Below are positions 7,662 through 15,696 of a stretch of DNA of 39,587 bases, piece after piece. The stretch covers positions 990 through 40,576 of the forward strand of contig NZ_BBUY01000006.1 in the NCBI RefSeq assembly GCF_001590865.1. Reading direction: 5' to 3'. The stretch comes from Streptomyces sp. NBRC 110611 (GTDB taxonomy: Bacteria > Actinomycetota > Actinomycetes > Streptomycetales > Streptomycetaceae). A program made the position numbers and the translations under genes. Within the stretch, counting starts at the first letter, position 1. Each line of letters begins with the position of its first letter. The notes under the pieces are model-generated. The model searched no databases, was not told the origin of the DNA, and saw nothing but the letters and a program-made list of their open reading frames with translations.

Positions 7662-9311
7662 TCAGCGGCGCAGCCGGCGGGCGGCGATCCGCCACAGACT
7701 GCGCAGACCGGCCGCGACCCGCAGGGCCAGCGCGCCGCCGGTCGTCGCGTAGGGCTGGACGAGGAGCACGGCGTGCTGCCGGCTGGGCAGGACCCGGCGG
7801 CCCAGGCCCGGCCCCACGGCCCGGGGCGCCGTCCGGATGCCGGACCCGTCGGCGAAACCGATCCGGACCGTCACGTCCCAGGCCTCGGGATCGGCCGGCC
7901 CGCTGCCGGGCGCGGCCAGCGCAGCTATGTCCAGGATCACCTCGGCGGTCCAGCAGACCGCCGGGCCGGACCCGGCCGGCACGGGCGTCAGCGCCGCGGT
8001 GTGCACCGGGCCCCGCCGGTCGTCACGGCGTCGCCGCAGCTCGACGTCGATGCTCTCCGGCCCGGCCGCGGCCAGCCGCCCGTACAGGTCGTGCAGCCGC
8101 AGCCGCAGCGCGCCGCGGGTTCCCACCGCCGGCTCCGCGTCGACGGTCACCGGAAGCCGGGACAGCGGCCCCGCGTCCAGGCCCTCCAGCTCCACCCCGG
8201 GCAGGTCGGCGGACCACACCGCGCGGCCCTCGGCCTCGGCGTACGGCGGCAGCAGCCGGGCGGGCCGGGCCGCCAGCTGCGTGAGGCGGTCCAGATCGCG
8301 CGGCGCGGGCGAGGCCAGCACGACCCGGGCCGCCCAGCGCCCCGGGGCACCCGCAGCCCGCACCGCCGCCTCGTCGAAACCGGCCAGGTACTCACGGGTC
8401 AGCCGCCACCACTCGGCCCGGTAGTCGGCACTCCGGGTGTGCAGCTCACGGACGTACATCCGCAGATCGTGATCCAGGAACTTGGTGGCCGCCGCGTCCG
8501 CCAGCGCCTGCTGCCCGGCCTCCAGGAAGATCCGCACACTGGCCCGGTGCGCCTCGATCCGCGCCTGCCAGTTGGCGACGTCCTTGCGGTCCAGCGAGAT
8601 CGACTGCTTCGCGGCCGACCGGCGCACATGCCAGATGTAGACGCTGTCGGGGACCGTCACGATGCGCGGTGCGGCGGCCAGCACCTGGGCGGTGAAGACG
8701 AAGTCCTCGTAGGTGTACCGGCCATCGGGGAAGGAGATGTCGTGTTTGACCAGGAACGACCGCTCGTAGAGCTTGTTGACGCAGAGCGTGTCACGGAGCA
8801 GCGCGGCGATCGCCTCCGGGGAGTCGTACACCGCCGGCTCCGCGTAGAGCTCCGGCTGCCACGGCACATCGCGGTGCGCGGGCAGCTCCCGGCGCACACA
8901 GGCACCGGCCGCGACCGGCGCGTCGTGCACCAGCGCGGCGCCCAGCAGCGCCCGCACCGCGCCCGGCGGCAGCACGTCGTCACTGTCCAGGAACATCACG
9001 AAGCGGCCGGTGGCGGCGCGCAGCCCGTCGTTGCGCGGCGTACCGCAGCCCCCGCTGTTCTCGTCGCGGTGGATCACCCGCAGCCGCGGCTCGGTACGGG
9101 CCAGAGCGTCCAGAGTGGCGCCGGTGCCGTCCGTGGAGGCGTCGTTCACCGCGATCACTTCGGCGACCGCCGCCCCGGGAGTCTCCTGCGCGAGCGCCGA
9201 GCGCACCGCGTCGCCGACGTGGACGGCATCGTTGAACGCGATGATGACGATGCTGACCTGCGCGGACGGCGTGATGGCGGGCCCAGGCGGCGGCTCGTGG
9301 GCTTCGTTCAC
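7662..9311 (-). CDS. Family-2 glycosyltransferase with C-terminal beta-rich domain
   Basis: 549 aa from GTG at 9311 (GTG 9317 is an alternative; neither has a strong ribosome site). Residues ~15-240 are a GT-A domain: VSIVIIAFNDAVHVGDA, VNDASTDGT, then FLDSDDVLPPGA with the metal-binding DxD, and YEDFVFTAQVLAAA. Helical residues ~240-340 follow, then a beta-strand-rich C-terminus with no catalytic motif I recognise; it recalls the linker and accessory domains of teichoic acid glycosyltransferases such as TarS/TarP. The role is probably transfer of a sugar to a cell wall polymer in the cytoplasm. It follows the same direction as the next, larger transferase but is separated from it by 372 bases with a tandem repeat. 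Confidence 0.8.
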   Translation of the reverse strand: MNEAHEPPPGPAITPSAQVSIVIIAFNDAVHVGDAVRSALAQETPGAAVAEVIAVNDASTDGTGATLDALARTEPRLRVIHRDENSGGCGTPRNDGLRAATGRFVMFLDSDDVLPPGAVRALLGAALVHDAPVAAGACVRRELPAHRDVPWQPELYAEPAVYDSPEAIAALLRDTLCVNKLYERSFLVKHDISFPDGRYTYEDFVFTAQVLAAAPRIVTVPDSVYIWHVRRSAAKQSISLDRKDVANWQARIEAHRASVRIFLEAGQQALADAAATKFLDHDLRMYVRELHTRSADYRAEWWRLTREYLAGFDEAAVRAAGAPGRWAARVVLASPAPRDLDRLTQLAARPARLLPPYAEAEGRAVWSADLPGVELEGLDAGPLSRLPVTVDAEPAVGTRGALRLRLHDLYGRLAAAGPESIDVELRRRRDDRRGPVHTAALTPVPAGSGPAVCWTAEVILDIAALAAPGSGPADPEAWDVTVRIGFADGSGIRTAPRAVGPGLGRRVLPSRQHAVLLVQPYATTGGALALRVAAGLRSLWRIAARRLRR

Positions 9312-9683
9312 AGTCACTACATCTACATTTCGTTGTCGACAGCACCAGCTGGCGCGAGCGGGGTCCGTACCCCTATCCGATGGACCGGATACCGAAACCC
9401 CGTCGTGCGGTTGCACTCCACACTCCGGTCTTCCGCCTCACTGCCGTCTCAGGGGATCGGACGGAAGCCGGGCCCGAGTCTACGGAGCCCCCGGGCGCCC
9501 GTACATGCGGTAGCGACGCTAGTGGGGTGCGATGCCGGTCCGCACACCGGGACCGCGCTGTGACCGGTTCGCGCACCAGGGCCCCACTGCGGCCGGTTCG
9601 CACACCGGGGCCCGGCTGCGACCGGTTTGCACATCAGGGCCGCGGTGTGCGCACCGGTCCGCATCGACCGCCCGGCCGTGGGC
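9312..9683. other. Intergenic region between two glycosyltransferase genes
   Basis: 372 bases without a supported gene. The part next to the downstream gene holds a TGTCGACA palindrome (9334-9341). The part next to the upstream gene is occupied by 29-base tandem repeats. No convincing promoter is seen. Confidence 0.6.
9535..9665. repeat. 29-base tandem repeat, about 4.5 copies
   Basis: Units begin at 9535, 9564, 9593 and 9622, with a partial fifth starting CCGGTCCGCA at 9654. The consensus starts CCGGTTCGCACACCGGGG. Each unit holds a small inverted repeat, CCGGT-N6-ACCGG, so the transcript could form a row of hairpins just after the stop codon of the TagF-like gene. Copies differ at several positions. 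There are no spacers, so it is not CRISPR. It lies outside any gene I accept. Confidence 0.85.
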
Positions 9684-12600
9684 TCACCGCTCCATCAGGT
9701 CCGCGACCCGGCCCGCCGCCTTGCCGTCGTCCCAGTGGCAGAACGCCTCCCGGAAGTCCGCGTACGCCTCCGCGCTCGCCTCCACGACCGCCGCCAAGTC
9801 GCCCAGCGCATCGACCAGTTCACCCGTCGAAGCCAGCAGCGGGCCCGGTACCCGGGCCTCGAAGTCCAGTGTGAAGCCGCGCAGGGTGTCGCGGTAGTGC
9901 GGCAGATCAGGGGTGAGGAACAGCATCGGGCGGCCGGTGTTCGCGAAGTCGGCGGCCAGCGACGAGTAGTCGGTGACCAGCACGTCCGCCGCCAGCAGCA
10001 GCTCGGCGGCGTCGGGGTACGCCGACACGTCCAGCGCGAACGGCGCGTGGTGGGCCGGCAGCCGGTCCGCGACCAGCGGATGGCCCCGCACCAGCAGCAC
10101 ATGGTCACCGTCCAGCTCCCGCCGCGCCAGATCCAGATCCAGCGGCAGGTGCAGCCGGTGATGCCGCGCGTCGTACGCCAGATCGTCGCGCGGCGTCGGC
10201 GCGTACAGCACCACCGTCTTCCCCCGCCCGATCCCCAGCCGCTCCCGCACTGCCGCCGCCCTCGCCTCGCGGTCCGGGGCGAACAGCACATCGGTCCGCG
10301 GCAGCCCGCTCTCCAGCAGCCGCCCCGAGTAGCCCAGCGCCGACCGCAGCACCGGCGTGCTGTGCGCGTTCGGCGACAGCAGCACGCTCCACTGCCGGCT
10401 CACCCGCGGCCGCGGCGCCAGATGCGCCAGCCCCGCGCAGAGCGTCCCCGCCAGGTCGGCACCGATCCGCTTCAGCGGCGTGCCGTGCCAGGTCTGGATG
10501 ATGCGCTGGCCACCCCGCCGGGTGAACCACGGCGGCAGATGGGTGTTGGTCACCACCCACCGGCTGTGCGCCAGCGCCCCGTGCCACTCCGCGCTGCCCA
10601 CCACCACGGCACGGGCCGTGTCCGGCACCGCGGTCTGCGCGTCGCGCACCGCCCACAGATGCTCCGCCGCCATGCCCCGCCGCACCAGCTCCTCGTGCAC
10701 CGCGCGCGGCGAATCCCCGTACGCCCGGCCCCCGAAGCTGCTGTACAGCACGGTGTCGCGCAGCGGACGCGAACGGTGCAGCGGATAGTGCTGCTCGCGC
10801 AGCAGCCGGCGGCGGTACGGGCCGCGGTCCCCGGCCGGCACCGCGGGCCCCGCCGTCACCAGCGCCTCGTCGTGCCGGTGCCGGTCGAGGACGAGCGGTT
10901 TGCCGTGCGCCGTACGGGACGCCGGCAGCCCGTCCAGCACCGACGGCGCGACCCGGACCGGGGCGTCCAGGGCAGAGCCCGGCACCCCCCGCTCCCGCAG
11001 ATGCAGCGTCCACCGGCCCTCCCGCAGCGGCACCGGCCCGGCCAGCGACGGCAGCGCCCCCAGCGGCAGCGCGCCATGGAACCGGGCACCGTCGTGCGTG
11101 GTGGCGAAGGCCAGCTCCGCGGCGTGCGCGGAGTGCTTGAGGACCAGCTCCGTGGCGTGCGGCGCGGCGTCCGGCAGCCGGCCCGCCACCAGCAGGGTGC
11201 CGTCCGCCCGCCACAGCACCCGGTCCAGATACGGCTGCGGCGTACGGTCGTGCAGCACCAGGTACCCGTCCGCGGAGGCCGCCACGACCAGCTCACGCCC
11301 GTGCGACAGCGGATACGGCACCGGTGCCAGCACCGGACTGCAGGCGATCGGGTCGGTCCGCCCGCCCGGCAGCACCAGCTCCGCGCCCCAGCTCTCGCCG
11401 AGCACCGGCGGGATCGCCGACGGGGCGCCGTCCCGGTCGGGGCGGGCCGCGACCAGGGCGTCCAGGCGGATACGGAAGGTCAGGGGGTGGGGGTGGGGGC
11501 TGGAGGTGTTGGGGGTGTTGGGGGTGCCCGCTGTCGCTTCCGCCGGTTTGGTGGGGGTTTTCGCCGTTTGTGGCGTATCCGATGTGTTCTCGGTATCCGC
11601 CCTTTCCGATGGGTGTGTGGTGTCTGCCGTATCTGGCGCGTCTGTCGCGTCTGTCGCGCTTGCCGCGTCTGCTTTTTCTGCCGCTGCTGTTGCCCGTGCC
11701 GGATCGTCCGATGCCGCTGCTGTCGTCGCTGCCGCTGCCGCTGCCGCCGTCGGAACCTCCTCCGGACGCCGCACCGCACGCCACACCGCACCACCCCGCA
11801 CCGGAGCAGCCGCCGGAGTGCCCACCGCGGTTCCCGCGGCCGTCTGCGCGGCTGCTGCCTGCGCGGCCGTCGGCGCGGCCGTCTGCGCAGGCCTCTCCGC
11901 CGCCGTCCCTTCCGCAGGACCTTCCGCAGGACCGTCCACCGGGATCGACACCACCGTGCCCGTCCCCCGATGCGTCAGCCGCAGAGCCGTCGGTGCCGCC
12001 CCCGGCGCGGCAACCGACACCTCCAGCACGCCCGCCGCCACCGCACGCTGCCCGGCCAGCCGGCAGGCGCCCCGGGACACCGACAGCCGCAGCCGCCCCT
12101 CCGGATACCACGGCGTGATCCGCACCGCCCCGTCCTCCGCGCCCTTCCCCGACACCTCGTACGCCAACGGCGCGGCCCCCGAACCGGTCTCCGCCGCACT
12201 CAGCGCCCCGGCCCGCACCACACCCGCCGAAGCCAGCACCACCCCCACCGACCAGTCGCCGCCCTCCCAGCGCCCCGCCCTGCGCAGCCGCGCCGCGTCC
12301 AGCCGCACCTCGAAGCCCGACCAGTCGTAACAGTGCAGCTCCTGACCCGACCAGGCGGTCGCCTCCGGCAGCACCACCGGCCGCAGCGGCAGCAGGATCC
12401 GGCGCCGGCCGCACGACAGCACCAGCGTCCGCACGTAGCTGTGCCGGTGCGCGGCGGGCAGGTTACGGATGTACGCATAGCCCCGGAGTGTCAGCGCCCC
12501 GTCCCGCCACACCGCCTCCAGTACCCTGGCCCGTACCGGGAAATCGGCCCGCTCCAGCCGCAGCACCCGCGACGGCAGCGCCGGCGACGGACTGAGCGGC

Positions 12601-13703
12601 AGCACCGCCCGCTTGCGCAGCGGCGGCCCCGCGACGGTGAACCCCGCCGGATTACGCGCCTCATGCCCCAGCAGCGTCAGCAGATCGGCCATCCGCCCGG
12701 CCCGCACCAGATACCAGCGCATCCGCAGCTCCACCGGGAGCGTACGGAACAGCCGGGGATCGACGGAGGAGAGAAGGCCGCGGGCGCAGTCCAGAAACGC
12801 GGTCCGGGCCTCCGGCGCGGCGGCCGGCAGCCCCTCGACCAGGTCGAGCAGCCCCCCGGTCAGCTGCGCCCGGTCGTAGTCGTACTGGTAGACGTTCAGG
12901 TGGGGACGGGCCGGGTCGCCGAGGAAGCGGCGGACCCCGGCCACCGCCGCGAACCGGTCCCGCATCCCCTGGGCGTCGGTACGCCGGCGCCGGTCCGGCT
13001 CCTCCGGCAGCCGCCAGTAACAGACGTGTTCATGCAGCACATCGACCGTCCTGGCGAGGAAGTGCGCGGGCAGCGTCACCGCCTCGTCGCCACAGAACCC
13101 GCCCTCCGGGAAAGCGAGTTCGTGCCGGTCCCAGAACGCGCGACGGAAGACCTTGTTCCGGGCGAAGCCGTCCGACAGCAGCGTCAGGTCCTCGGTGACA
13201 TGGGTGCGCAGCGTGGTCCCGTACGTCGCCGGATGGTGCACGGACTGGCTGCGGCCGGCCGCACCGAGCCGGTAGACGTTGCCGGTCGCCAGATCCGAAC
13301 CGGACGCCTCCAGCAGACCGACGAGATCGCCGTATGCCCGCGGCAGCAGCACGTCGTCCACGTCGAGGAACGCCAGATAGCCGGTGTGCGGATAGGCGTG
13401 CCGGGCACCGGTGTTGCGCAGCGCGCCGCAGCCGGGGGCCGGGCCGGTATCCGGGCCGGCGTTCTGGCCGCCCTCCGGGTGGTGGACGATCCGGAACCGG
13501 GGGTCCCGCTCGGCGAACCGGTGCGCGGCCGCCGCCGCGGTGCCCTCGGCGGGCCCGGGACCCGTCGCGGGACCGCTGTCCACCATCACCACGTCCAGCG
13601 CGGTCAGCGTCTGCGCCGCCACCGACTCCAGGCACTCCTCCACATTCCGCGCGGACCCCTCGCTGCGATGGACCGGGACGACGACGGTGAGCCGAGGCTT
13701 CAT
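9684..13703 (-). CDS. Bifunctional family-2 glycosyltransferase / CDP-glycerol glycerophosphotransferase (TagF-like)
   Basis: 1339 aa, ATG at 13703. Residues 5-230 form a GT-A domain (LTVVVPVHRSEGSARNVEEC, FLDVDDVLLPRA). Residues ~330-575 are beta-rich. Residues ~575-740 are a low-complexity linker of Ala, Thr, Asp, Pro. Residues ~960-1335 match Glyphos_transf (PF04464): the donor-site motif IQTWHGTPLKRIG near 1070, LLSPNAHSTPVL, VVLYAPTPRDD and the VTDYSSLAADFANTGRP motif. TagF-type enzymes add glycerol phosphate or related polyol phosphates from CDP-polyol to a lipid-linked acceptor at the membrane. Such fusions are annotated widely in streptomycetes. The linker seems to have grown by simple-sequence expansion (11480-11960). 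The enzyme would build the polymer exported by the TagGH-type transporter. Confidence 0.88.
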   Translation of the reverse strand: MKPRLTVVVPVHRSEGSARNVEECLESVAAQTLTALDVVMVDSGPATGPGPAEGTAAAAAHRFAERDPRFRIVHHPEGGQNAGPDTGPAPGCGALRNTGARHAYPHTGYLAFLDVDDVLLPRAYGDLVGLLEASGSDLATGNVYRLGAAGRSQSVHHPATYGTTLRTHVTEDLTLLSDGFARNKVFRRAFWDRHELAFPEGGFCGDEAVTLPAHFLARTVDVLHEHVCYWRLPEEPDRRRRTDAQGMRDRFAAVAGVRRFLGDPARPHLNVYQYDYDRAQLTGGLLDLVEGLPAAAPEARTAFLDCARGLLSSVDPRLFRTLPVELRMRWYLVRAGRMADLLTLLGHEARNPAGFTVAGPPLRKRAVLPLSPSPALPSRVLRLERADFPVRARVLEAVWRDGALTLRGYAYIRNLPAAHRHSYVRTLVLSCGRRRILLPLRPVVLPEATAWSGQELHCYDWSGFEVRLDAARLRRAGRWEGGDWSVGVVLASAGVVRAGALSAAETGSGAAPLAYEVSGKGAEDGAVRITPWYPEGRLRLSVSRGACRLAGQRAVAAGVLEVSVAAPGAAPTALRLTHRGTGTVVSIPVDGPAEGPAEGTAAERPAQTAAPTAAQAAAAQTAAGTAVGTPAAAPVRGGAVWRAVRRPEEVPTAAAAAAATTAAASDDPARATAAAEKADAASATDATDAPDTADTTHPSERADTENTSDTPQTAKTPTKPAEATAGTPNTPNTSSPHPHPLTFRIRLDALVAARPDRDGAPSAIPPVLGESWGAELVLPGGRTDPIACSPVLAPVPYPLSHGRELVVAASADGYLVLHDRTPQPYLDRVLWRADGTLLVAGRLPDAAPHATELVLKHSAHAAELAFATTHDGARFHGALPLGALPSLAGPVPLREGRWTLHLRERGVPGSALDAPVRVAPSVLDGLPASRTAHGKPLVLDRHRHDEALVTAGPAVPAGDRGPYRRRLLREQHYPLHRSRPLRDTVLYSSFGGRAYGDSPRAVHEELVRRGMAAEHLWAVRDAQTAVPDTARAVVVGSAEWHGALAHSRWVVTNTHLPPWFTRRGGQRIIQTWHGTPLKRIGADLAGTLCAGLAHLAPRPRVSRQWSVLLSPNAHSTPVLRSALGYSGRLLESGLPRTDVLFAPDREARAAAVRERLGIGRGKTVVLYAPTPRDDLAYDARHHRLHLPLDLDLARRELDGDHVLLVRGHPLVADRLPAHHAPFALDVSAYPDAAELLLAADVLVTDYSSLAADFANTGRPMLFLTPDLPHYRDTLRGFTLDFEARVPGPLLASTGELVDALGDLAAVVEASAEAYADFREAFCHWDDGKAAGRVADLMER
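11480..11960. repeat. Low-complexity tract coding the linker of the TagF-like fusion
   Basis: Imperfect short repeats on the plus strand, for example GTCGCGTCTGTCGCG and runs of GCCGCTGCT, give an A/T/D/P-rich linker of about 160 residues on the minus strand. GC content drops compared with the flanking domains and codon bias is weaker, which suggests expansion by slippage and weak selection on its sequence. Confidence 0.6.
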
Positions 13704-13924
13704 ACGCGGCCAAGCCTTTCCGAACAGACGATGTACCGGACCGGCCCCGGCCACGCACCCTCCTCCGTGGGCCGGGGATCAGGTCGCGCCCCTCGGAGAC
13801 GGCGATGCACAAGACCGGTCCCTTCAACTCGCCCATCGGCGGCACAGTCACCGCGGCTGCGCTGAAAGGGTGAGCCCGTCGTCGACAGAACGTAACCGGC
13901 ATGATTACGCTCGGTGCGCACCAC

Positions 13925-13960
13925 GGATACGTGCCGCACAACGGATACGTACCGCACCAC
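13925..13960. repeat. 18-base direct repeat, two copies
   Basis: GGATACGTGCCGCACAAC (13925-13942) and GGATACGTACCGCACCAC (13943-13960) differ at two positions. A half copy, GCGCACCAC, precedes them. They abut the 12-base repeat array. Confidence 0.85.
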
Positions 13961-13966
13961 CGAATC

Positions 13967-14007
13967 GCATACCGATACGCATACCGATACGCATACCGAT
14001 ACGCATG
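13967..14007. repeat. 12-base tandem repeat, three exact copies plus a partial
   Basis: GCATACCGATAC occurs exactly at 13967, 13979 and 13991, followed by GCATG. The unit is AT-richer than its surroundings. It lies about 90 bases before the methyltransferase start, where an upstream activator array could sit. It may equally be slippage-born sequence. Confidence 0.9.
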
Positions 14008-14097
14008 TCGTGTGTCGGCAGCCGAGCCGATACCCGCCGGCCGACAGCCGCTACGCAACGGCGAAACACAGGGAAACAGGGAAGGTGACCGCGTCCG

Positions 14098-14787
14098 ATG
14101 TCCGGCCGAACCGACAGCTCCGCCGCCACCGGCAGCCCCGATGCCCGGCCACCCGGCGGCGACTCGCGGACCACCACGGCCGCCTGCCCCACCGGCACCG
14201 CACCCGCCGCCTCCACCGTCCGGCTCCCCGCCGACCGGACACGCCGCACCGGCCCGGCCCGGCTGCTGCCCACCCGCACCCCCTACCGCCGCCAACTGCG
14301 CCGCATCGGCGCCGGACGCGTCCTGGAAATCGGCTGCGGCGACGGTGACGCCCTGGCCGGCTGCGCACCCGGAAGCGTCGGCGTGGACCACGACCCGCAG
14401 TCCGTGGCCCACTGCCGGGCCCGCGGCCTCACCGCCTACACCCCCGACGCCTTCCTCGCCGGACCGCACGCCCGGCCAGGCACCTTCGACGCCCTGCTCA
14501 CCGCACACGTCCTGGAACACCTCGACGACGAGCAGGTCGAAGGCCTGCTACGGGCGTACGTCCCCTACGTACGGCCGGGCGGCGGCGTCCTGCTGATCAC
14601 CCCGCAGGAGGCCGGGCACCGCGCCGGCCCCACCCCCGTCCGCTTCACGGACTTCACCCTGCTGCGCGCCTTCGCCGAATCCGCCGGCCTGCTCGTCCGG
14701 CGCGCCTACTCCTCGCCGCTGCCCCGCCCCGCCGGAATGCTGCTGCGGTCCAACGCGTTCGTGCTGGTGGGGCAGGTACCACGGTGA
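14098..14787 (+). CDS. Class I SAM-dependent methyltransferase
   Basis: 229 aa, ATG at 14098; GGGAAGG sits about 14 bases upstream, a little far. The first ~60 residues are low complexity (Ser/Thr/Pro/Ala). A Rossmann methyltransferase domain follows: motif I RVLEIGCGDGDALAG (~75-89), acidic GVDHDPQSVAHC, motif IV FDALLTAHVLEHLDDEQVEG, and the post-motif YVRPGGGVLLITPQEAG. This fits the Methyltransf_11/23 group. Its substrate is unknown; position beside the glycopolymer genes suggests a sugar, lipid carrier or polymer end. It is convergent with the sugar importer operon, 45 bases from its last stop codon. Confidence 0.85.
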   Translation: MSGRTDSSAATGSPDARPPGGDSRTTTAACPTGTAPAASTVRLPADRTRRTGPARLLPTRTPYRRQLRRIGAGRVLEIGCGDGDALAGCAPGSVGVDHDPQSVAHCRARGLTAYTPDAFLAGPHARPGTFDALLTAHVLEHLDDEQVEGLLRAYVPYVRPGGGVLLITPQEAGHRAGPTPVRFTDFTLLRAFAESAGLLVRRAYSSPLPRPAGMLLRSNAFVLVGQVPR

Positions 14788-14832
14788 CGTGACCGCCACC
14801 GCGGGGAGGCAGACGGGGACGCGGCCCAGGCC

Positions 14833-15696
14833 TCACTTCACCGCGCCCGCCATCACCCCCGACACGAACTGCCGCTGGAACGCGAAGAACACGACCAGCG
14901 GCACCACCATCGACAGAAACGCGCCCGGCGCCAGCACATCGATGTTGTTCCCGAACTGCCGCACCTCCTGCTGCAACGCGACGGTGACCGGTGGGCTGCC
15001 GCTGTCCGCGAAGATCAACGCGACCAGCATGTCGTTCCACACCCACAGAAACTGGAAGATCCCCAGCGAGGCGATCGCCGGTCCGCCCAACGGCATCACC
15101 ACCCGGGTGAACAACCGCAGTTCACCCGCCCCGTCCAGCCGGGCCGCCTCCAGCAGTTCCCGCGGGATCTCCGCGAAGAAGTTCCGCAGCAGGAACACCG
15201 CGAACGGCAGCCCGAACGCCGTATGGAACAGCACCACCCCCGCCGTTGTCTCGAACAGCCCGACCGCCCCGAACAGCTTCGCCACCGGAATCAGCGCCAC
15301 CTGCACCGGCACCACCAACAGCCCCACCACCACGAGGAACCAGACGTCCCGGCCCGGAAAGTCCAGCCACGCGAACGCGTAGCCCGCCAGCGACCCGATC
15401 ACCACCACCAGCACCGTCGCCGGCACCGTGATCTCCGCCGTGGTCAGCAGCGAACCCATCACCTTCCCGTTCGACAGCAACTGGCCGTAGTTGTCGAGGG
15501 TGATCTGCGCCGGCTCCGTGAAGACCCGCCACCAGCCGGACTCGGCGATCCGCTCCGGACTCCGCAGCGACGACAGCAGCAGCCCCACCGACGGCATCAG
15601 CCAGAACAGCGCGACCAGCACCAGGAACACCCGCACCGCACCGCCACCGGCCCGTGCCGCGATCCGCGCCGCCAACGAGGTCGTGGGCGAGGTCAT
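14833..15696 (-). CDS. Carbohydrate ABC importer permease, MalG type
   Basis: 287 aa, ATG at 15696 with GAAGGAG nine bases upstream and a four-base ATGA overlap with the preceding permease gene. Six membrane helices are visible. The cytoplasmic EAA loop, which docks on the ATPase, reads EIPRELLEAARLDGAGELRL followed by FTRVVMPLGGPAI. The end, FQRQFVSGVMAGAVK, is the conserved C-terminus of MalG-like subunits (BPD_transp_1, PF00528). It is the last gene of the operon. No ATPase gene is present, so the transporter probably uses a shared MsiK-type ATPase, as many streptomycete sugar importers do. Confidence 0.92.
   Translation of the reverse strand: MTSPTTSLAARIAARAGGGAVRVFLVLVALFWLMPSVGLLLSSLRSPERIAESGWWRVFTEPAQITLDNYGQLLSNGKVMGSLLTTAEITVPATVLVVVIGSLAGYAFAWLDFPGRDVWFLVVVGLLVVPVQVALIPVAKLFGAVGLFETTAGVVLFHTAFGLPFAVFLLRNFFAEIPRELLEAARLDGAGELRLFTRVVMPLGGPAIASLGIFQFLWVWNDMLVALIFADSGSPPVTVALQQEVRQFGNNIDVLAPGAFLSMVVPLVVFFAFQRQFVSGVMAGAVK

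Larger units (their letters stand above)
13704..14097. other. Divergent intergenic region with two families of tandem repeats
   Basis: 394 bases between the TagF-like fusion (minus) and the methyltransferase (plus). It has no supported gene. It carries 18-base repeats (13925-13960) and 12-base repeats (13967-14007) and must hold both promoters, though none can be pinned down with confidence. Confidence 0.6.

Noticed and set aside
9535..9665. Possible CRISPR array
   Set aside because: Units are contiguous and imperfect with no spacers of constant length, and there are no cas genes.
9627..13865. Plus-strand open frame of over 4 kb opposite the TagF-like fusion
   Set aside because: The product is Arg/Gln/His-rich without motifs; the minus strand has clear GT-A and Glyphos_transf motifs and correct codon bias.
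14788..14832. Extra small gene between methyltransferase and importer genes
   Set aside because: Only 45 bases separate two stop codons and no ribosome site or frame is visible.
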